Below are positions 1 to 11,780 of a DNA stretch of 64,000 nucleotides, one piece after another. The stretch is from positions 14,446,001 through 14,510,000 of the forward strand of contig NC_088316.1 of NCBI RefSeq assembly GCF_910592395.1, written 5' to 3'. How positions within the stretch are numbered: the first letter of the stretch is position 1; each line of letters starts with the position of its first letter. The position numbers were made by a program, and so were the translations under genes. The stretch is from Lineus longissimus (lineage: Eukaryota > Nemertea > Pilidiophora > Heteronemertea > Lineidae). The notes below the pieces were generated by a model. It was not told the origin of the DNA, ran no database searches, and saw nothing but the letters and a program-made list of their open reading frames with translations.

Positions 1-110
1 TGTTTCCTGGCCGAAGACCAATCACTCCTGTGTTCTTCTCACTCGGGAAGCGCAAACTCGGTTTGTCTTGCTATTGTATTTTCCTCTAAATGTTACCTCT
101 TCGTCTTCAG

Positions 111-1408
111 ATTCTGGCGAGGCATGTATAACCGGTTTGAGAACGGCGTTCATCCGCGAGAGAATGTAATGGATATCGTGAGTGCCATGAAGGATCACAG
201 TACGTCTCTGGAGGATCACATCAAACTGCTTGAAAAGGTATATGTTACTACAGACGCTAATCCAGTTGAAATTTTGTTGGGGCTGTCAAATTGGACAGCC
301 GTTAAGGTCCACTTCCTCTGTAGGACCTGCAGCTCCTGATGTCCTCTGATGTAAATTTATGATCGCTGTCCCACAAATTAAAACTCTAACTTTCCCTTTC
401 AGCGGGTCACAAGTATATGCAAGCTCCTCGACAAACCAGACGACACGATTCAGAGAAAGCTAGATGGCCTTGTCTCCTCCGAATCTCTCTACACACTTAG
501 TGCATTTGAAGGTGCTTTATTGGATAAAACTAGTCCCCTGGACAATACCGACAACACCGTCAATGGTGAAAACGATACGAAACAAAGTGATACGGAGTCG
601 GGATTCGAGGACGGGAGTTCTCAAATGGGGAAGTCGTTGCTGGAAGAGTCTGGATCGTTACAGAACTCAACGTTCCTGCAGCGATCGTCCAGCACCGATA
701 CGCTGTCTGTTGAACAGTTACTGACTGAGATCAATTCTGTGTCTGTGAATTGGAAGTCATTTAGGAATGTTCGCCAGTGTAGCTGCTCGACACCGTTTGA
801 TACGTTTAGTAAGAAGGTAAGAGTGGCGAGTAGAGCATCTTTTTTCAAAGGATAAAACTATCAAGCTAAAACATTATCATGCCTCTAAAGTTGACGATTG
901 TACCCTTCTTGCAAAAATATTAGGCTCATGAGAAAAAGTTGGTTTTGTCACGTATATAAGGGCACAAAGGGGGCACTTCCTGAAAATCATGAAAATTCCC
1001 TTCCGCTCTGTAACTTCTGAACCACAAAATATTTTGGCTTGAAATTTGGTGTGTCACGTTACTGGGACACCCAACTGAACCATAAACTTCAGTCAATGAC
1101 AGCCAACAACACCACACGGACTCAAACTACACATTTTTCAAAAAACACCCAACAGCGACGGGGGACTTTCAACGCTATGCTTGTTTACAATGTGATTTCC
1201 TTCTTCATTTCAGTATCACTGTTGGAAGTGTGGCAGCGTGTTTTGCACGCGTTGCATTGCCCGACACGTACCACTGCTCGGGCACTACAGCCAGCGCCCG
1301 GTGCCCGTCTGCAAGACGTGCTACAAGGAGATCAAGCATTCACCGTCGCTAACTGACTTCCAGGTCCTGGTCCCGCAGAACATACAGTCGTCCGAGGCGT
1401 CATCATAG
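111..1408 (+). CDS. myotubularin-related phosphatase, C-terminal exons with FYVE finger (5' part outside window)
   Basis: Three exons are visible: 111-237, 403-816 and 1214-1408, joined by GT-AG introns in consistent phase, stop TAG at 1406-1408. The first exon reads FWRGMYNRFENGVHPRE, the conserved end of the myotubularin phosphatase domain in the MTMR6/7/8 branch, followed by a short coiled-coil-like stretch (SLEDHIKLLEK). The middle exon is Ser/Asp/Glu-rich linker (about 120 residues). The last junction creates a FYVE-type zinc finger: QCSC, then KKYHCWKCG, then FCTRC, ending RPVPVCKTCY. Family knowledge: myotubularins dephosphorylate PI3P and PI(3,5)P2 on endosomes, and FYVE fingers bind PI3P. 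The catalytic Cys-x5-Arg exon lies upstream, outside the window. Odd points: the first zinc pair is Cys-x-Cys, not Cys-x2-Cys, and the core lacks the Arg-rich R(R/K)HHCR signature. MTMR3/4-like assignment is the alternative; assignment to the family is firm, to the subfamily less so. Confidence 0.82.
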
Positions 1409-1530
1409 GATGTTTTAGTGGCACAGGCTCGGGTGAATTTGCCCAGACTTGAGCGCTCTCATTCGAGGCGTTATCATAGGATGTTTTGGTGGCACATACT
1501 GGGCTGAAAGTGCCAGGACATCAGTGAATT
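1391..1530 (+). repeat. 71-bp imperfect tandem duplication spanning the MTMR stop codon
   Basis: The segment starting TCCGAGGCGTCATCATAGG at 1391, which contains the stop codon, recurs at 1462 as TTCGAGGCGTTATCATAGG and continues with matching sequence (GATGTTTTrGTGGCACA). The period is 71 bp. The second copy lies in the 3' UTR and holds a second in-context TAG, so it does not extend the protein. Confidence 0.75.
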
Positions 1531-3340
1531 TCAAAGAAAATCCGAGAATATCTACCACCTGAACACTTCCATTTTGTGCTTTTGCTACAGAACACACAAT
1601 TGTCATACTGTATTAAGCTAACATTGCGACCTGGGTGGGAACTTTGCCATTCCTGGGGGAAAGGTAGACTACCTTGAATTTGCAAAGGTAAATAAAACTC
1701 TACTGAATTAGGTGGATTGGTTGAACAATGTTAAAGGGCTTTATCAACAGAATAGGTCAGTGATAGATGTCTCTGCAATCTCATAGTATATCAGCACTAT
1801 TTACGCTTGTATGAGGAACATTTTTACCGCCAAGTCAAACCAGCCCGGGGAGGGGAGAATGGGTTATGTGATAGTCTTTAAGACACACATTGTCTAATAG
1901 GTTGTGATGCTTCTTGAGTAATGTCATGATTCAAGTATCAGGGCAGGCATTTGTCTTTTCATGTACTCGTAAACAGGGAGCGAGTGTTCGGGACAATACT
2001 TAATTTTTCAGTGTCTACCTGTCATTTCAAAATTGTGTTGAATTTTGCTTGTGTGCGTTGCGACAAAAACGTCGAAGTGTTTTGACTATTCAGTACCGAT
2101 CACGAAAATAAGAGTCATCAGTGTATTTGGTTGAGTTGTAATTATTCTTGTCAAACCAAATTGTTTTGTCACTGCATGTTTGTGTTAGTCAGCTACATTA
2201 CAGCTCAGCGATGCCGTTCAAAGCGGTCGGCATCTTGGCTCAAATTGTTGTGTTTACTGTTGATGTTTAGTTCTGCAGGGTACTATAAAATCCTCACTGT
2301 TATGATTTGGGGCCATATCTTGATGTATAAAAAGCTCATCTCGCTTTGGACACCTCCAAGTGCAGAGCAAATGCTGAACAAGAATAGGAAAGCTCATGCG
2401 AGAAGAGGTGAAAAATTTCCCCCAGAGTACAGCGGTGGGGATACATCAAGACTGCGAGAGCAGACGATAGGGGTGAACCTCTGAATACAATGATTAATAC
2501 TTAAATTATTCAATCACATTTTGTACATAATGTTTCTAAATGATATAAACATGATAAACATTGAAGGACCAGAAATAGTTTGTGTTAAAGAGGGTTCTTT
2601 TTGATTAGTTGAGAATAAATGTAAGAGAATAACTGGTTTGTGTGGGTATTGCCTTTCCAATTTACACGATGAAATACTTTCTATAAGTCTGCGGCAATTG
2701 TTGAATTGAGATTTGGAATGGTGATACCTTCATTTCCAAATCCTGTGCAACGCTCAGTCACTGTGGTGTATTATATGAGATAGTTTGTCTTCAATCCGGT
2801 CTAGTTTGTGTTTGATTTCCGGTCTAGTTAATGGTCAGCTGGACAGGTTTGCTGTCATTCAAATTGGCAATATTTCACCTTGGGCAATGGACTGGTCAAC
2901 AAGTCCAGGCTAAAGTAAGGCCGCACAAATTGCCTTCTCGCCTGCTGTCCCAAGGAATTAAATTGGTGTGGCCTAAGATGAAAGACAGGCTTGAACCTAG
3001 AGCTGTCTTTGACCGGGCATCTCCCCAATCCAGCACAGTGACGCTGTACTTATCTATGTGCAATGACTTATGTGTAAAAAGTGTAGAAAGAAAGTAAAGT
3101 TATTGTATAATAAACTAGTTAATAAGGTCATCAACCTTCACTTCTTTCCTTTCTACCTGGACTGGAGAAAAGATTAAAATGAATCATCCCTTTGTCCCTG
3201 TCGGATGACGTCACAGCCTGATCATCCAGCTGGGTGGTTCCTTGGCTAACCTTTACAAAAATCCTTTTTGTCCCAATTCTGTCTTCAGGAACTTAATACT
3301 AAGCAGAGACAGCAGTGCTATCCAAGACTGGTGGCAAGAG
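1409..3340 (+). other. 3' UTR and downstream flank of the MTMR gene
   Basis: No convincing coding exon is seen. Candidate polyadenylation signals AATAAA are at 1691, 2614 and 3109. The long openings at 2131-2484 and 2831-3097 have no domain and no splice support, so the region is most simply 3' UTR plus intergenic DNA. A small direct repeat (CCGGTCTAGTT) occurs near 2797 and 2820. Confidence 0.5.
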
Positions 3341-3354
3341 CGAGACTGCATCTC

Positions 3355-4725
3355 TCCTGAAGACAGTCGCATCAAACATGGTGTCCTTTGGTCCATCCTT
3401 AGTATGGTATGTATGCAGAGGACAGCCCCAGGACACTTTCAAACAGATTAATATGTTGAGGTGCTCTTGAAGAACGTCACAACAAGCACATTACTTGCAA
3501 CAGAAGGACAACATCAGGACACTTTGCAATGAATCTCTAGAGGTGTAGTCTCGATGTCCAACTCAACAAAGTCACAACAAGCATGTACTTGGGGCCAAGT
3601 ATGGTACTTTGTACCAAATATGAGTCGAAGTATGGTACATGTACTTGGTACAGAAGGACAACATCAGGCCCCTTTGCATTGGATGTAGAGCTGCTGTCTC
3701 AGTTTGGTCTTGAAGACAGTCACATCTAGCATGGTATGCTTGGTAGGGAAGGACAACATCAGGCCCCTTTGATTGGATGTAGTGCTGCTGTCTCAATGTG
3801 CTCTTGAAGACAGTCACATCTAGCATGGTATACTTGGTAGGGAAGGACAACATCAGGCCCCTTTGCATTGGATGTAGAGCTGCTGTCTCAATGTGCTCTT
3901 GAAGACAGTCACAACTAGCATGGTATACTTGGTAGGGAAGGACAACATCAGGCCCCTTTGCATTGGATGTAGAGCTGCTGTCTCAATGTGCTCTTGAAGA
4001 CAGTCACATCTAGCATGGTATACTTGGTAAGGAAGGACAACACCAGGCCCCTTTGCATTGGATGTAGAGCTGCTGTCTCAATGTGGTCTTGAAGACAGTC
4101 ACATCAAGCATGGTATGCTTGGAACTGAAGGACAACATCAGGCCCCTTTGCATTGGATGTAGAGCTGCTGTCTCAATGTGCTCTTGAAGACAGTCACATC
4201 AAGCATGGTATGCTTGTAACTGAAGGACAACATCAGGCACCTTTGCATTGGATGTAGAGCTGCTGTCTCAATGCACTCATGAAGACAGTCACATCAAGCA
4301 TGGTATGCTTGGAACTGAAGGACAACATCAGGCACCTTTGCATTGGATGTAGAGCTGTAGCCTCAATCTACTCTTGAAGACCGTCACGACAAGCACAGCA
4401 CTTGGAACAGAAGGACATCATCAGGACACTTTGCAATGAAAAGAGCTGTGGTCTCGATGTGCAATTCCAGACAGTCACAACAAGCATGTTCTTGGGGCCA
4501 AGTGTAGTACTTGGTACCATATGTGAGTCCAAGTATGGTTGTTGGTACAGAAGAACAGCATCAGTACGAATTGCAATGGTTGTAGTCTCAATGTGCTCTT
4601 GAAGACAGTGACATCCAGCATGGTATACTTGGGTACCATACTTAGGTCCACATAATATGCTCCTTTGTACAGAAGCGTAGCATCAGGACCCTTTGCAAAG
4701 GACAGGCTGTGACACCCATGGCCAT
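3355..4725 (+). repeat. 95-bp tandem satellite array with diverged flanking units
   Basis: The landmark TGAAGACAGTCACATC begins at 3711, 3805, 3900, 3995, 4090, 4185, 4280 and (diverged) 4375, giving a 94-95-bp period and about seven near-identical units. Each unit carries a short palindrome of the form AAGCAT-GGT-ATGCTT (or TAGCATGGTATACTT), the motif GGACAACATCAGG and a GAGCTGCTGTCTCAAT segment. Both ends carry older, more divergent units: the block from 3464 (CTCTTGAAGAACGTCACAAC) resembles the block from 4371 (CTCTTGAAGACCGTCACGAC) for about 190 bp, including CATGT(A/T)CTTGGGGCCAAGT, so the array has higher-order structure. No open reading frame runs through it on either strand. Confidence 0.93.
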
Positions 4726-5077
4726 GGATACAGACAGGGCCAGGTTTAAGCTGTGACAAAAGACCGTCTGAGACACCTAGCTGCCGCTCTACATTTACGG
4801 ACAATGCGGAGAAGGACTGGTTGCGACATCATCAGCTGGAACCGATACAAAAGGACGTTCCCAGCCACGGACAGATTGGACCTCAATCTCGACAGGGCGG
4901 GACTCTAGTTCTGACTTGAATCTGGGACAAGTTGTGACACCAGCTAAATGTTATACCTCTATAGGAGAAGTGTAGGAGTTTGAAATGTCCTTGGGTAGAA
5001 TGTCCGGGGAAGAAAGGATTCTATTATGCCCTTTTAATCTGTGAGCTGATGATGATGACGGCCTCTAAAGAACTATT

Positions 5078-5138
5078 TACCATAAACCATCTGAATACGA
5101 TAGGGCCATACAGGGGGACATTTTTTACTTCTACACCG
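5078..5138 (+). repeat. dispersed repeat, copy A
   Basis: About 60 bp beginning TACCATAAACCATCTGAATA and ending TACTTCTACACCG, with a central GGGGGACAT. It matches copy C (13984-14045, opposite strand) over its full length and copy B (6109-6180) more weakly. It is probably part of a longer interspersed element whose borders are not resolved here. Confidence 0.65.
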
Positions 5139-6108
5139 CTTCTGACCTCCGTCCAGGACGGGTTGTGCAGACACCAACTGGATTTGTTACCTCCACAGTC
5201 GAGAAGCAATGGCTGGTAATGAAAAGTTCCCAAAATTGTCTGGCTCTGATATTGAATGATTATCATCATATGCTTTTAAGCTGGTGTCACAACCAGTCCA
5301 AGGCTGAAGTCAAAACGTAAATCGCCCGTGGAGACACCATATCGAGCTTGAGTCTCACCCTGACGTCGGCTTGAGCGCCTTTTCAGACAGGACTTTCGGC
5401 TGGTCACAACCAGTCCTTCACCAATGTCTCGTCCGTGAAGGTAGAACGTCCAGCTGGGTGTTTCGAACGGTTCTTTGCTACAACTCGGACCATGGCCTAG
5501 TCAGTGGAAAAAGGCATCCAAGGCCAAGAGTGTCACCACCTGTCCTTCGATGAAGTCTCAGGATGGTCTTGAGTGTGGAGCTTGGTCACATCCATGGATC
5601 GATAAAACATCACAGTGGAATAGTTATATCAAATCATAGTATCAGTCTGTTGTATCAGAGTCTTTCAATAAAGACCTCTGATTGTATTATAGAATTTAGA
5701 AGCCTGCAGTTATAGCTGTGACATTGGGTGATATGAATATTTACACTAGACATTTCTGTATGAAATTGAAGTAAAAGTATTTGCTAGTTCATATTCATAT
5801 CACCAATTGTCCAGTCAAAAGACGCAACAGTGCTACATGGTCACTCTCCACAGACAACACCAGGTTGACTTCTGCGAAGGACAGGCTGTCATTCATCCGG
5901 CCCTTGATGCTTTTCTCAACGGACGAAGAGAAAGGCTGGGACTCCAGTGATCGATGCGTCCAGACAATGCAGGTTGTGACTCCATGTAGCCTTGGACAGG
6001 TTGTGACAACATCGGTCATTTTTGTTGATATTCACTTCGCTCTCGAATGTTCGGGGATAGACAGCCATGGGCTCCTTGGAAACAGCGGGCATTCAATAAA
6101 GAGCCATA

Positions 6109-6180
6109 TACCATAATCCGTCAGAATACAATGGGACCTGGCACGTTAATATTCAAGGGGACATTATCTAATTCTGCGCC
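6109..6180 (+). repeat. dispersed repeat, copy B (diverged)
   Basis: Begins TACCATAATCCGTCAGAATA and carries AAGGGGACATTATCTAATTC, matching copies A and C with about a 10-bp insertion in the middle. It lies 1.03 kb downstream of copy A in the same orientation, so the two could come from a local duplication. Confidence 0.55.
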
Positions 6181-7952
6181 AGTGCACATTGCCTGAAGTT
6201 TAACTCGGGGACAATAATGTTGGTCGCACCAAAGAATGTCGCGCCATCTTCGGTAACTTAGTCGAAGTGAGGCAAGTTGTTCGTCTTGTTTGTGGAGGTG
6301 GAACATCGTGCTTGTCTCAGCATGGACTTCGTTGGTCTCACAACCTGTCGAAGAATGAAGTCACAACTTGCATCCTCGGTGGAGGCAGAACATCGAGCTG
6401 AAGTCGATCATGTCCTTGGCCATGCCGAATTCCCGGCGCTGGAGATCGATCGCTGTCGCCTCCCTGTGGCAGAGGCGCTCTCCGACAGACGCAATCAAGC
6501 GCAGGTACTTGCATGCGCCTTGTTAGGAATCACATTTTTGTATTGAAAAGGAGCTGATTGTGTCACAGCTAGTCCTTTGGCTTCACCTTGGTCTTGGCTG
6601 TGAAGCCAGAGCGTCCACCCGGGTGTCTCAAGCAGCCCTTTGCTGCAAATGACTATCACAGCCTGTCCTTCGCTGAAGTCACAACCTGGCCACTACGTCA
6701 CGTTTCGACATCACGAGAGTCTGTTACAGCCGCAAATTCTTCTGAGCATTTTCCCATGCTCGGCAGATTAAACTAGCACTTTCTGCTGGAGACATCATTA
6801 ATAAAAAAACCTCACTGATTGATAAATGATTACCGTAATATACAATACGACTGCAGCAAAAATCCTATGTCGAGTGGTTTTGTAATACATTCCCTCCCTC
6901 GAAGTGCATTATCGATATCCTATTTTAGAAGCAGCTATTATTTCTTTACATTGCCTTGTATTGAGAAAAGAATCAATCGATAGAAACCCTTAGGCATTGA
7001 AAAAGAAAAATTAGATTGAATATACCTTCTCAAGATCTGTTGACCTACATTTAAGCATAATAAAGGCTTGTGAGCGAATCGGAACGATCAACCGATCACT
7101 TCTCTGTTTTTTATCTCCTCTGATCGGTAGATCATTCCGATTGCGCACGAGCACTGTGTACAAACGACCAAAGCTATATTTTCCGAAAGTTGGGACTCTT
7201 GATCATATTCTTTTGGTATGCAGGACGTTTCAATACAAATCGGGTGTTTTTTCAATCGGTAATAACCCGTTGACATTAAAATTTGCAACACTAAACTAAA
7301 CATTTATATCAAAAGTTCGCCAAGACTTTATTAACTCTTGATTATATGTAATTTTAATGTCATTGACTAAACAATGCTGTTTGAACAGAGCGGACCCAGC
7401 AACCTATTCTGATTAGATAATTCCGTATCAGCAGCTACATGAAGGTGGCCTAAATCCACTTTCATCACCTCTGTTTCAGCAAGCCGCAAACTAGCATAAC
7501 TTTCAGAGGTGTAACTGTGTAATTGTGTGACTGACATCATCTTAGGTTGAGGTGTGTACATGTAGGCCCGATGATCGCTCATTGCCGGGGAATGACTTAA
7601 TTCTGACCTTCACATGCTCGTGTATATGAGGTCAAGTGAAAGAGTTATGAAACGGTTCAAAGGTCTGCTGTGGGAGGATGGTACTATTGAATAGTAATAA
7701 AATGCTATCACCTCCCCCGGTAGTCAATCAACCTGAAAAAAATGTCCATAAACGTCCGCGAAAACTAAGATTAAACAACAAAGACCACCCTAAGGGATGA
7801 GGGGTTGTGAGATCGTCGGGTGGTGACTTTGCGCTTCCCTTTCAGCAATAGAAATAAATAATAAATAATAAATAAATGGACAGTTTTGAGCGGTTATATC
7901 AAAATGCCCCTAGTGTTGGTCCAAAAAAATGAAGAAGATATCCTCCACATTA

Positions 7953-9164
7953 TCACAGTTCGTATTGGTAGTTTATTTCCACCCCTCCCAATTTCCTCTT
8001 TATTATCTCATCCATTCGCCTGCTCTGGTCCACAGAGAAATGGTTCTTCCAGTCACCAACTGTCCCCTTCCTCATAAACGGCGAAATAGTGCAGTCTACC
8101 TCATCCGGACAGCTTTCCGCATTCGTCATTGGATTCGATTTCATGGTTTTGAAACTAGTTGCCAAGGCAATGTTATCAATATCCTTCGCGGAAAGCTCCT
8201 TCCCAAGAAACTTCGAAACTTTTCCGATCTCTGTCGAAGGTTTCCGAAGTATGTCTTCGTAAAAAAGCACCATCACGTTCGGCAATTGTCTGCTTTCCCA
8301 CCATTCCAAAACATGATCCAAAACATTGCCCCAGTAGATGTTATCCGCCATAAACATCTCAAAGAACTCGTCCCAATCTCCAGTAAATCTACCAAACGTC
8401 ACAGTGCTTTTGTAAAAATAGTAATTGGAGACCAGAACATCCTTTGGATTTCGTAGGATGGATATTTGTTTGATGTTCATTGGTTTTACAGCAAGCGGAA
8501 GCAGACGGCGCTGTAGATGAGTTTTGAGTAAGCGCGGTCTTGGCGTATTTCTTGCGTTCACGAGGCCGTCATCGTTATCTGAAAAGACGTACTCTATGAA
8601 CGGGATGCGTTCCCGTGCTTGGCACTTGTTCGCCTCTGCCACGTTAGCGTCATGGAGAATCAGCCAGACGATTTCGCAGAGCATTGTTGTGCCTGAAACG
8701 GAAAGCATTGAATTGATATTGTGAAGTAAACTCGCCCGGGAATGACCAGTTGCAAGAAAAACCGCACGCCTACATTTAGTTTTATTAAGCTGTAAAATAT
8801 CAGGCACATTAATGTTCTTTCAAGATAAAAGAAGGCCTTATATAGTCGTCGCGGGAACCAATCTTCCAACCAGCGAAGGAGATCTTCCGACCAGGCTGCG
8901 TTATTGGGGTTCAAAATGAGGCTGGCAATGTAAGAATTACCATACATCTATCATGTACATGTAAATCGATGTGATAACTTGCCTGATTTTGGATAGGCAG
9001 AGACAATGACGTCATCAGGAACAATTTCCATGGCCTTGACATTGTCTAGATGATGACGTGGCGTGTACTGCCCCATCACAATACCCTCGTAGATGTACTG
9101 GCCGGGAACCTTGTAAGCATTTCCATCAGGAAGACTATTTATCTGAGACATCTCACCAGAGTTT
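7953..9164 (-). CDS. cytosolic sulfotransferase (SULT family), two coding exons
   Basis: Exon 1 is 9164-8983 (ATG at 9151-9149, just after a TTCTTTCAG acceptor, so a 5' UTR exon lies upstream). Exon 2 is 8692-7953. Joined length is 302 codons, normal for cytosolic SULTs (about 290-300). The enzyme transfers sulfate from PAPS to hydroxyl or amine acceptors. Visible motifs: YPKSGTTM (residues 53-60, 5'-phosphosulfate loop), KTHL with the likely catalytic His115, RNPKDVLVS (137-145, 3'-phosphate binding, Arg137 and Ser145) and RKGTVGDWKNHF (264-275, PAPS adenine/phosphate site). No signal peptide or membrane segment is seen. The intron falls within the PAPS loop and starts GCAAGT, so it is a GC-AG intron; the frame is exact across it (S-G-T-T). 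The substrate cannot be predicted. Neighbours are unrelated. Confidence 0.93.
8693..8982 (-). other. GC-AG intron of the sulfotransferase gene
   Basis: On the minus strand the exon ends AAATCAG and the intron opens GCAAGTTATC, closing with CGTTTCAG before GCACAACAATG. No GT donor nearby preserves the frame, while AG|GCAAGT is the usual strong consensus for GC-type donors. Confidence 0.85.
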
Positions 9165-11760
9165 CTGAAAGAAAGAATGGGTCAAATCCTCAGGTTACGA
9201 TGACCACATCCCCTTTTTACGGGTTCAGGGTACAGAGCGGCAAAATACCAGATTGGTTCATTTCACAACTAACTAGTCAAGGATAGGTTTACACTGAATG
9301 CGATTGCGAAAACGCATTTTGCAGCCGATTGCTTTGAGATTTCACGACGACGCCCTGCGCCAAAATCATGCAGAAATCGCACTACATGTACATTGTGAAA
9401 TTAACGAGAAATCGCATCAAGTCGCATTCTCCGCTGCTCTGCAACGTGTGCGAGGGGAGGAGGATACGACCGACTCTGGTACCGATCGGTTTTAAAAAAG
9501 GACAGGAACTGCGTGGATTACTGTCGGCGTTACAGCACTGAGAACTTTGTATTAAAAGGAAATGGTCGCAAGGACCCGCCACTTTTATGAACAATGTTTT
9601 AAAAATGTTAGTCCAGATCAGATGACAACCATGACTGTTTAGGCTGAAGGTCGGACAGTGAAATCGTTATAACACCAGTAAACAGGTGAATGTAGAAAAG
9701 GAATATACCGCCATAACTGCATGAAGAATTATGAGACACCTGCTCTACAACGTGACAATATAGTTTTACCTAAAATCCTCTTCAGCGAAGGGCTGTGACG
9801 TTTTCTTCTTCGTTCTTTTTCCTAGCGACCGCTATAGACCGTCACTCCCGAGCAAAGGGTAGTGAACACGATGGAATGTCTCCCCCTGGTGTCTCTGTCT
9901 GCTCTCTCTTACAAGGTAGACTCTATTGTCTACCACCCCATACTGACAGGTGGTGTCAAAAAAACGAATTCTCATTACAAAACCTGACACACTTTTGAAA
10001 TTGTCTTCGTAAATAAATCATGCCCCGCGTTCGCGATATACGTAGGCCTATTGTGCAGTCAGCAGAGTAATAAATAGATTTGAGAGAATTCGACATAACA
10101 GCACTAACATGTTCATACACATCCTATGTTTTATCATCATCATCATCATCATCAAAAAGGCATCGTGGCCCAGGTATGGGCCTTTGCCGTGTCGCGTCCG
10201 TGGGGCTAATATTTCCGCATTGACGGTGTGCAAACGTAATGTGTTGGTCTGGCTAGCATGACTGGCTCCTCAGCATAGGAACCCTTTGAGAGAAGATCAA
10301 ATCAAGCCATACGGAAAATGAATAAATCAACAGATATTGATATGGCGTCACTGCTAAATATCACATTCACAAATCATAAACTTATACAATATACTTATTA
10401 CAAGTCGCGTATTTCAAAGAGTTTAATCACAAAACGTATTCATCGTATGGCTCCACATAAAACCGGTCGATCAGTTTTTATCTCCAGTCACAAAGGCTGT
10501 CAGCGGGAAATAATTCAGTCTTTGCTCCGACTTGATATCGGTCACAGAAATGACCTCTTTTCTGATCCCGAGGACAACAAACTATTCTACTGAAACCATG
10601 ATCGATAAAACGACGTGCGTACCTTCATTCATCTTGACCCACAATGTTTTGAGATCGCTAAGTCACTCACCCAAGAGCTCGATACTAGTGACGCAAACGC
10701 ATGAGAGTCAGGATGACCTTCATTCAGATCAACGAACTATTTGAAACGACAATAGTCTCATGTTATAATATCATCCACTGAGGCGGTTAAGGCATGATTC
10801 TTTCAAATGAATCATGCAAAAAGTAATCAGCTTCTTCAAAGGACAATCAGAGGAGAAATTCCCAATTTGAAAGCCAGTTTTTTACCGGATTTAGACCGGA
10901 AAGTTTCTAAGAAGTTTTCTATTTCCTTTTATCACAAGAACTTTGATCAACATCTACGAGTAATCGATGAATTGGGTCACTGATACTTTGCAGTTAGACA
11001 AACAGCAACGTGGATTGGGGATTTCCCATCGAATCCGGGTTACCGGTAAGGTACATTGGCGACTGTCGTCATGATTATCTGGGTGACCCATTTCTCCATG
11101 GAGTAATGATAGAGATGCAATACGTGTGCGAATATAAAGGCATTGGGCTGAAATGGTGTGACACATTCACTCATTATTTCCGTAAAAACATTCTCCTGAG
11201 AATAACTTCATCGTCTATTGAGTATACTTATGTAGAGAGAGAAAGTGGGAATGTAGAGCCTGAGACACCTAATAGGTTGTCCCTAATTAAATGATCATCC
11301 CGAGAACAAAAGTACATTGTCTGCTACAAAACTTACGAGATGCGGTGATTTTAGAGGACTGGATCGAAAGACGTAATAAATGTTTTTTGTTCTATACCTG
11401 ATAAATAACCGCCTTTTGGAAATCACCCGTTTCCGAGACCAGAGGGTGACAGCCTGTTGTGTTGTGACGGGTGTCCTTGGCCTGTGCCACATCACTGTCT
11501 TAAGACAAGGGTTTTCCCCAAATATCCGGGACAGATACTGAGTCCCGGATGATTGCGTACGATACTAATGTTATAAAGAAGGTATAATTGATTGTTTTTC
11601 CTTGACCTCCTTTTTAAAGTTCGTAAATATCAAGGCCTAGTCCGCTTTATCGTTAAGAACTATCAAAACAATTCCCAGAAATTTGACCTCGGCTGAGAAT
11701 TAGACTGAGTCATTCGACAAGCAAATGTTTTTGGAAATCAGTGTTATGACAGAGGTCAGG
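9165..11760. other. intergenic, no gene recognised
   Basis: The only clear items are an (ATC)n microsatellite at 10133-10154 and AT-rich sequence. Openings at 7929-8456 and 9298-9495 are shadows or chance. The 5' UTR exon(s) of the minus-strand sulfotransferase probably lie somewhere above 9165 but were not located. Confidence 0.4.
10133..10154 (+). repeat. (ATC)n microsatellite
   Basis: Seven uninterrupted ATC repeats followed by AAAAAGG. Confidence 0.95.
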
Positions 11761-11772
11761 AACAAATCATGG

Positions 11773-11780
11773 TATATAAA
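11773..11780 (+). promoter_or_regulatory. TATA box of the BRICHOS gene
   Basis: TATATAAA lies 102 bp upstream of the last base before the start codon exon. A transcription start is expected near 11803-11808, giving a 5' leader of about 75 bases before ATG at 11882. Confidence 0.75.

Larger units (their letters stand above)
4726..7952. other. non-coding region with diverged repeats between satellite and sulfotransferase
   Basis: No gene was recognised. The region contains recurring diverged motifs such as GTGACACCAG, GGTCACAACCAGTCCTT and GGACAGGTTGTGACA. A block near 5398-5485 (CACAACCAGTCCTTCACC, later CGTCCAGCTGGGTGT) resembles one near 6565-6655 (CACAGCTAGTCCTTTGG, later CGTCCACCCGGGTGT). 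From 6780 to 7950 the sequence is AT-rich. A TTTATT at 7328-7333 reads AATAAA on the minus strand and could serve the sulfotransferase transcript. Confidence 0.5.

Noticed and set aside
2131-2484. 117-residue frame with hydrophobic start
   Set aside because: It lies in the MTMR 3' flank with no domain, splice sites or promoter.
3572-3868. Long minus-strand frame across the satellite array
   Set aside because: It arises from the repeated 95-bp unit and breaks where units lose or gain bases; no domain or start context.
3650-4380. Regularly spaced repeats resembling a CRISPR array
   Set aside because: The units are tandem copies with no unique spacers, and the genome is eukaryotic.
7929-8456. 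175-residue plus-strand frame
   Set aside because: It is the antisense shadow of the sulfotransferase exon 2.
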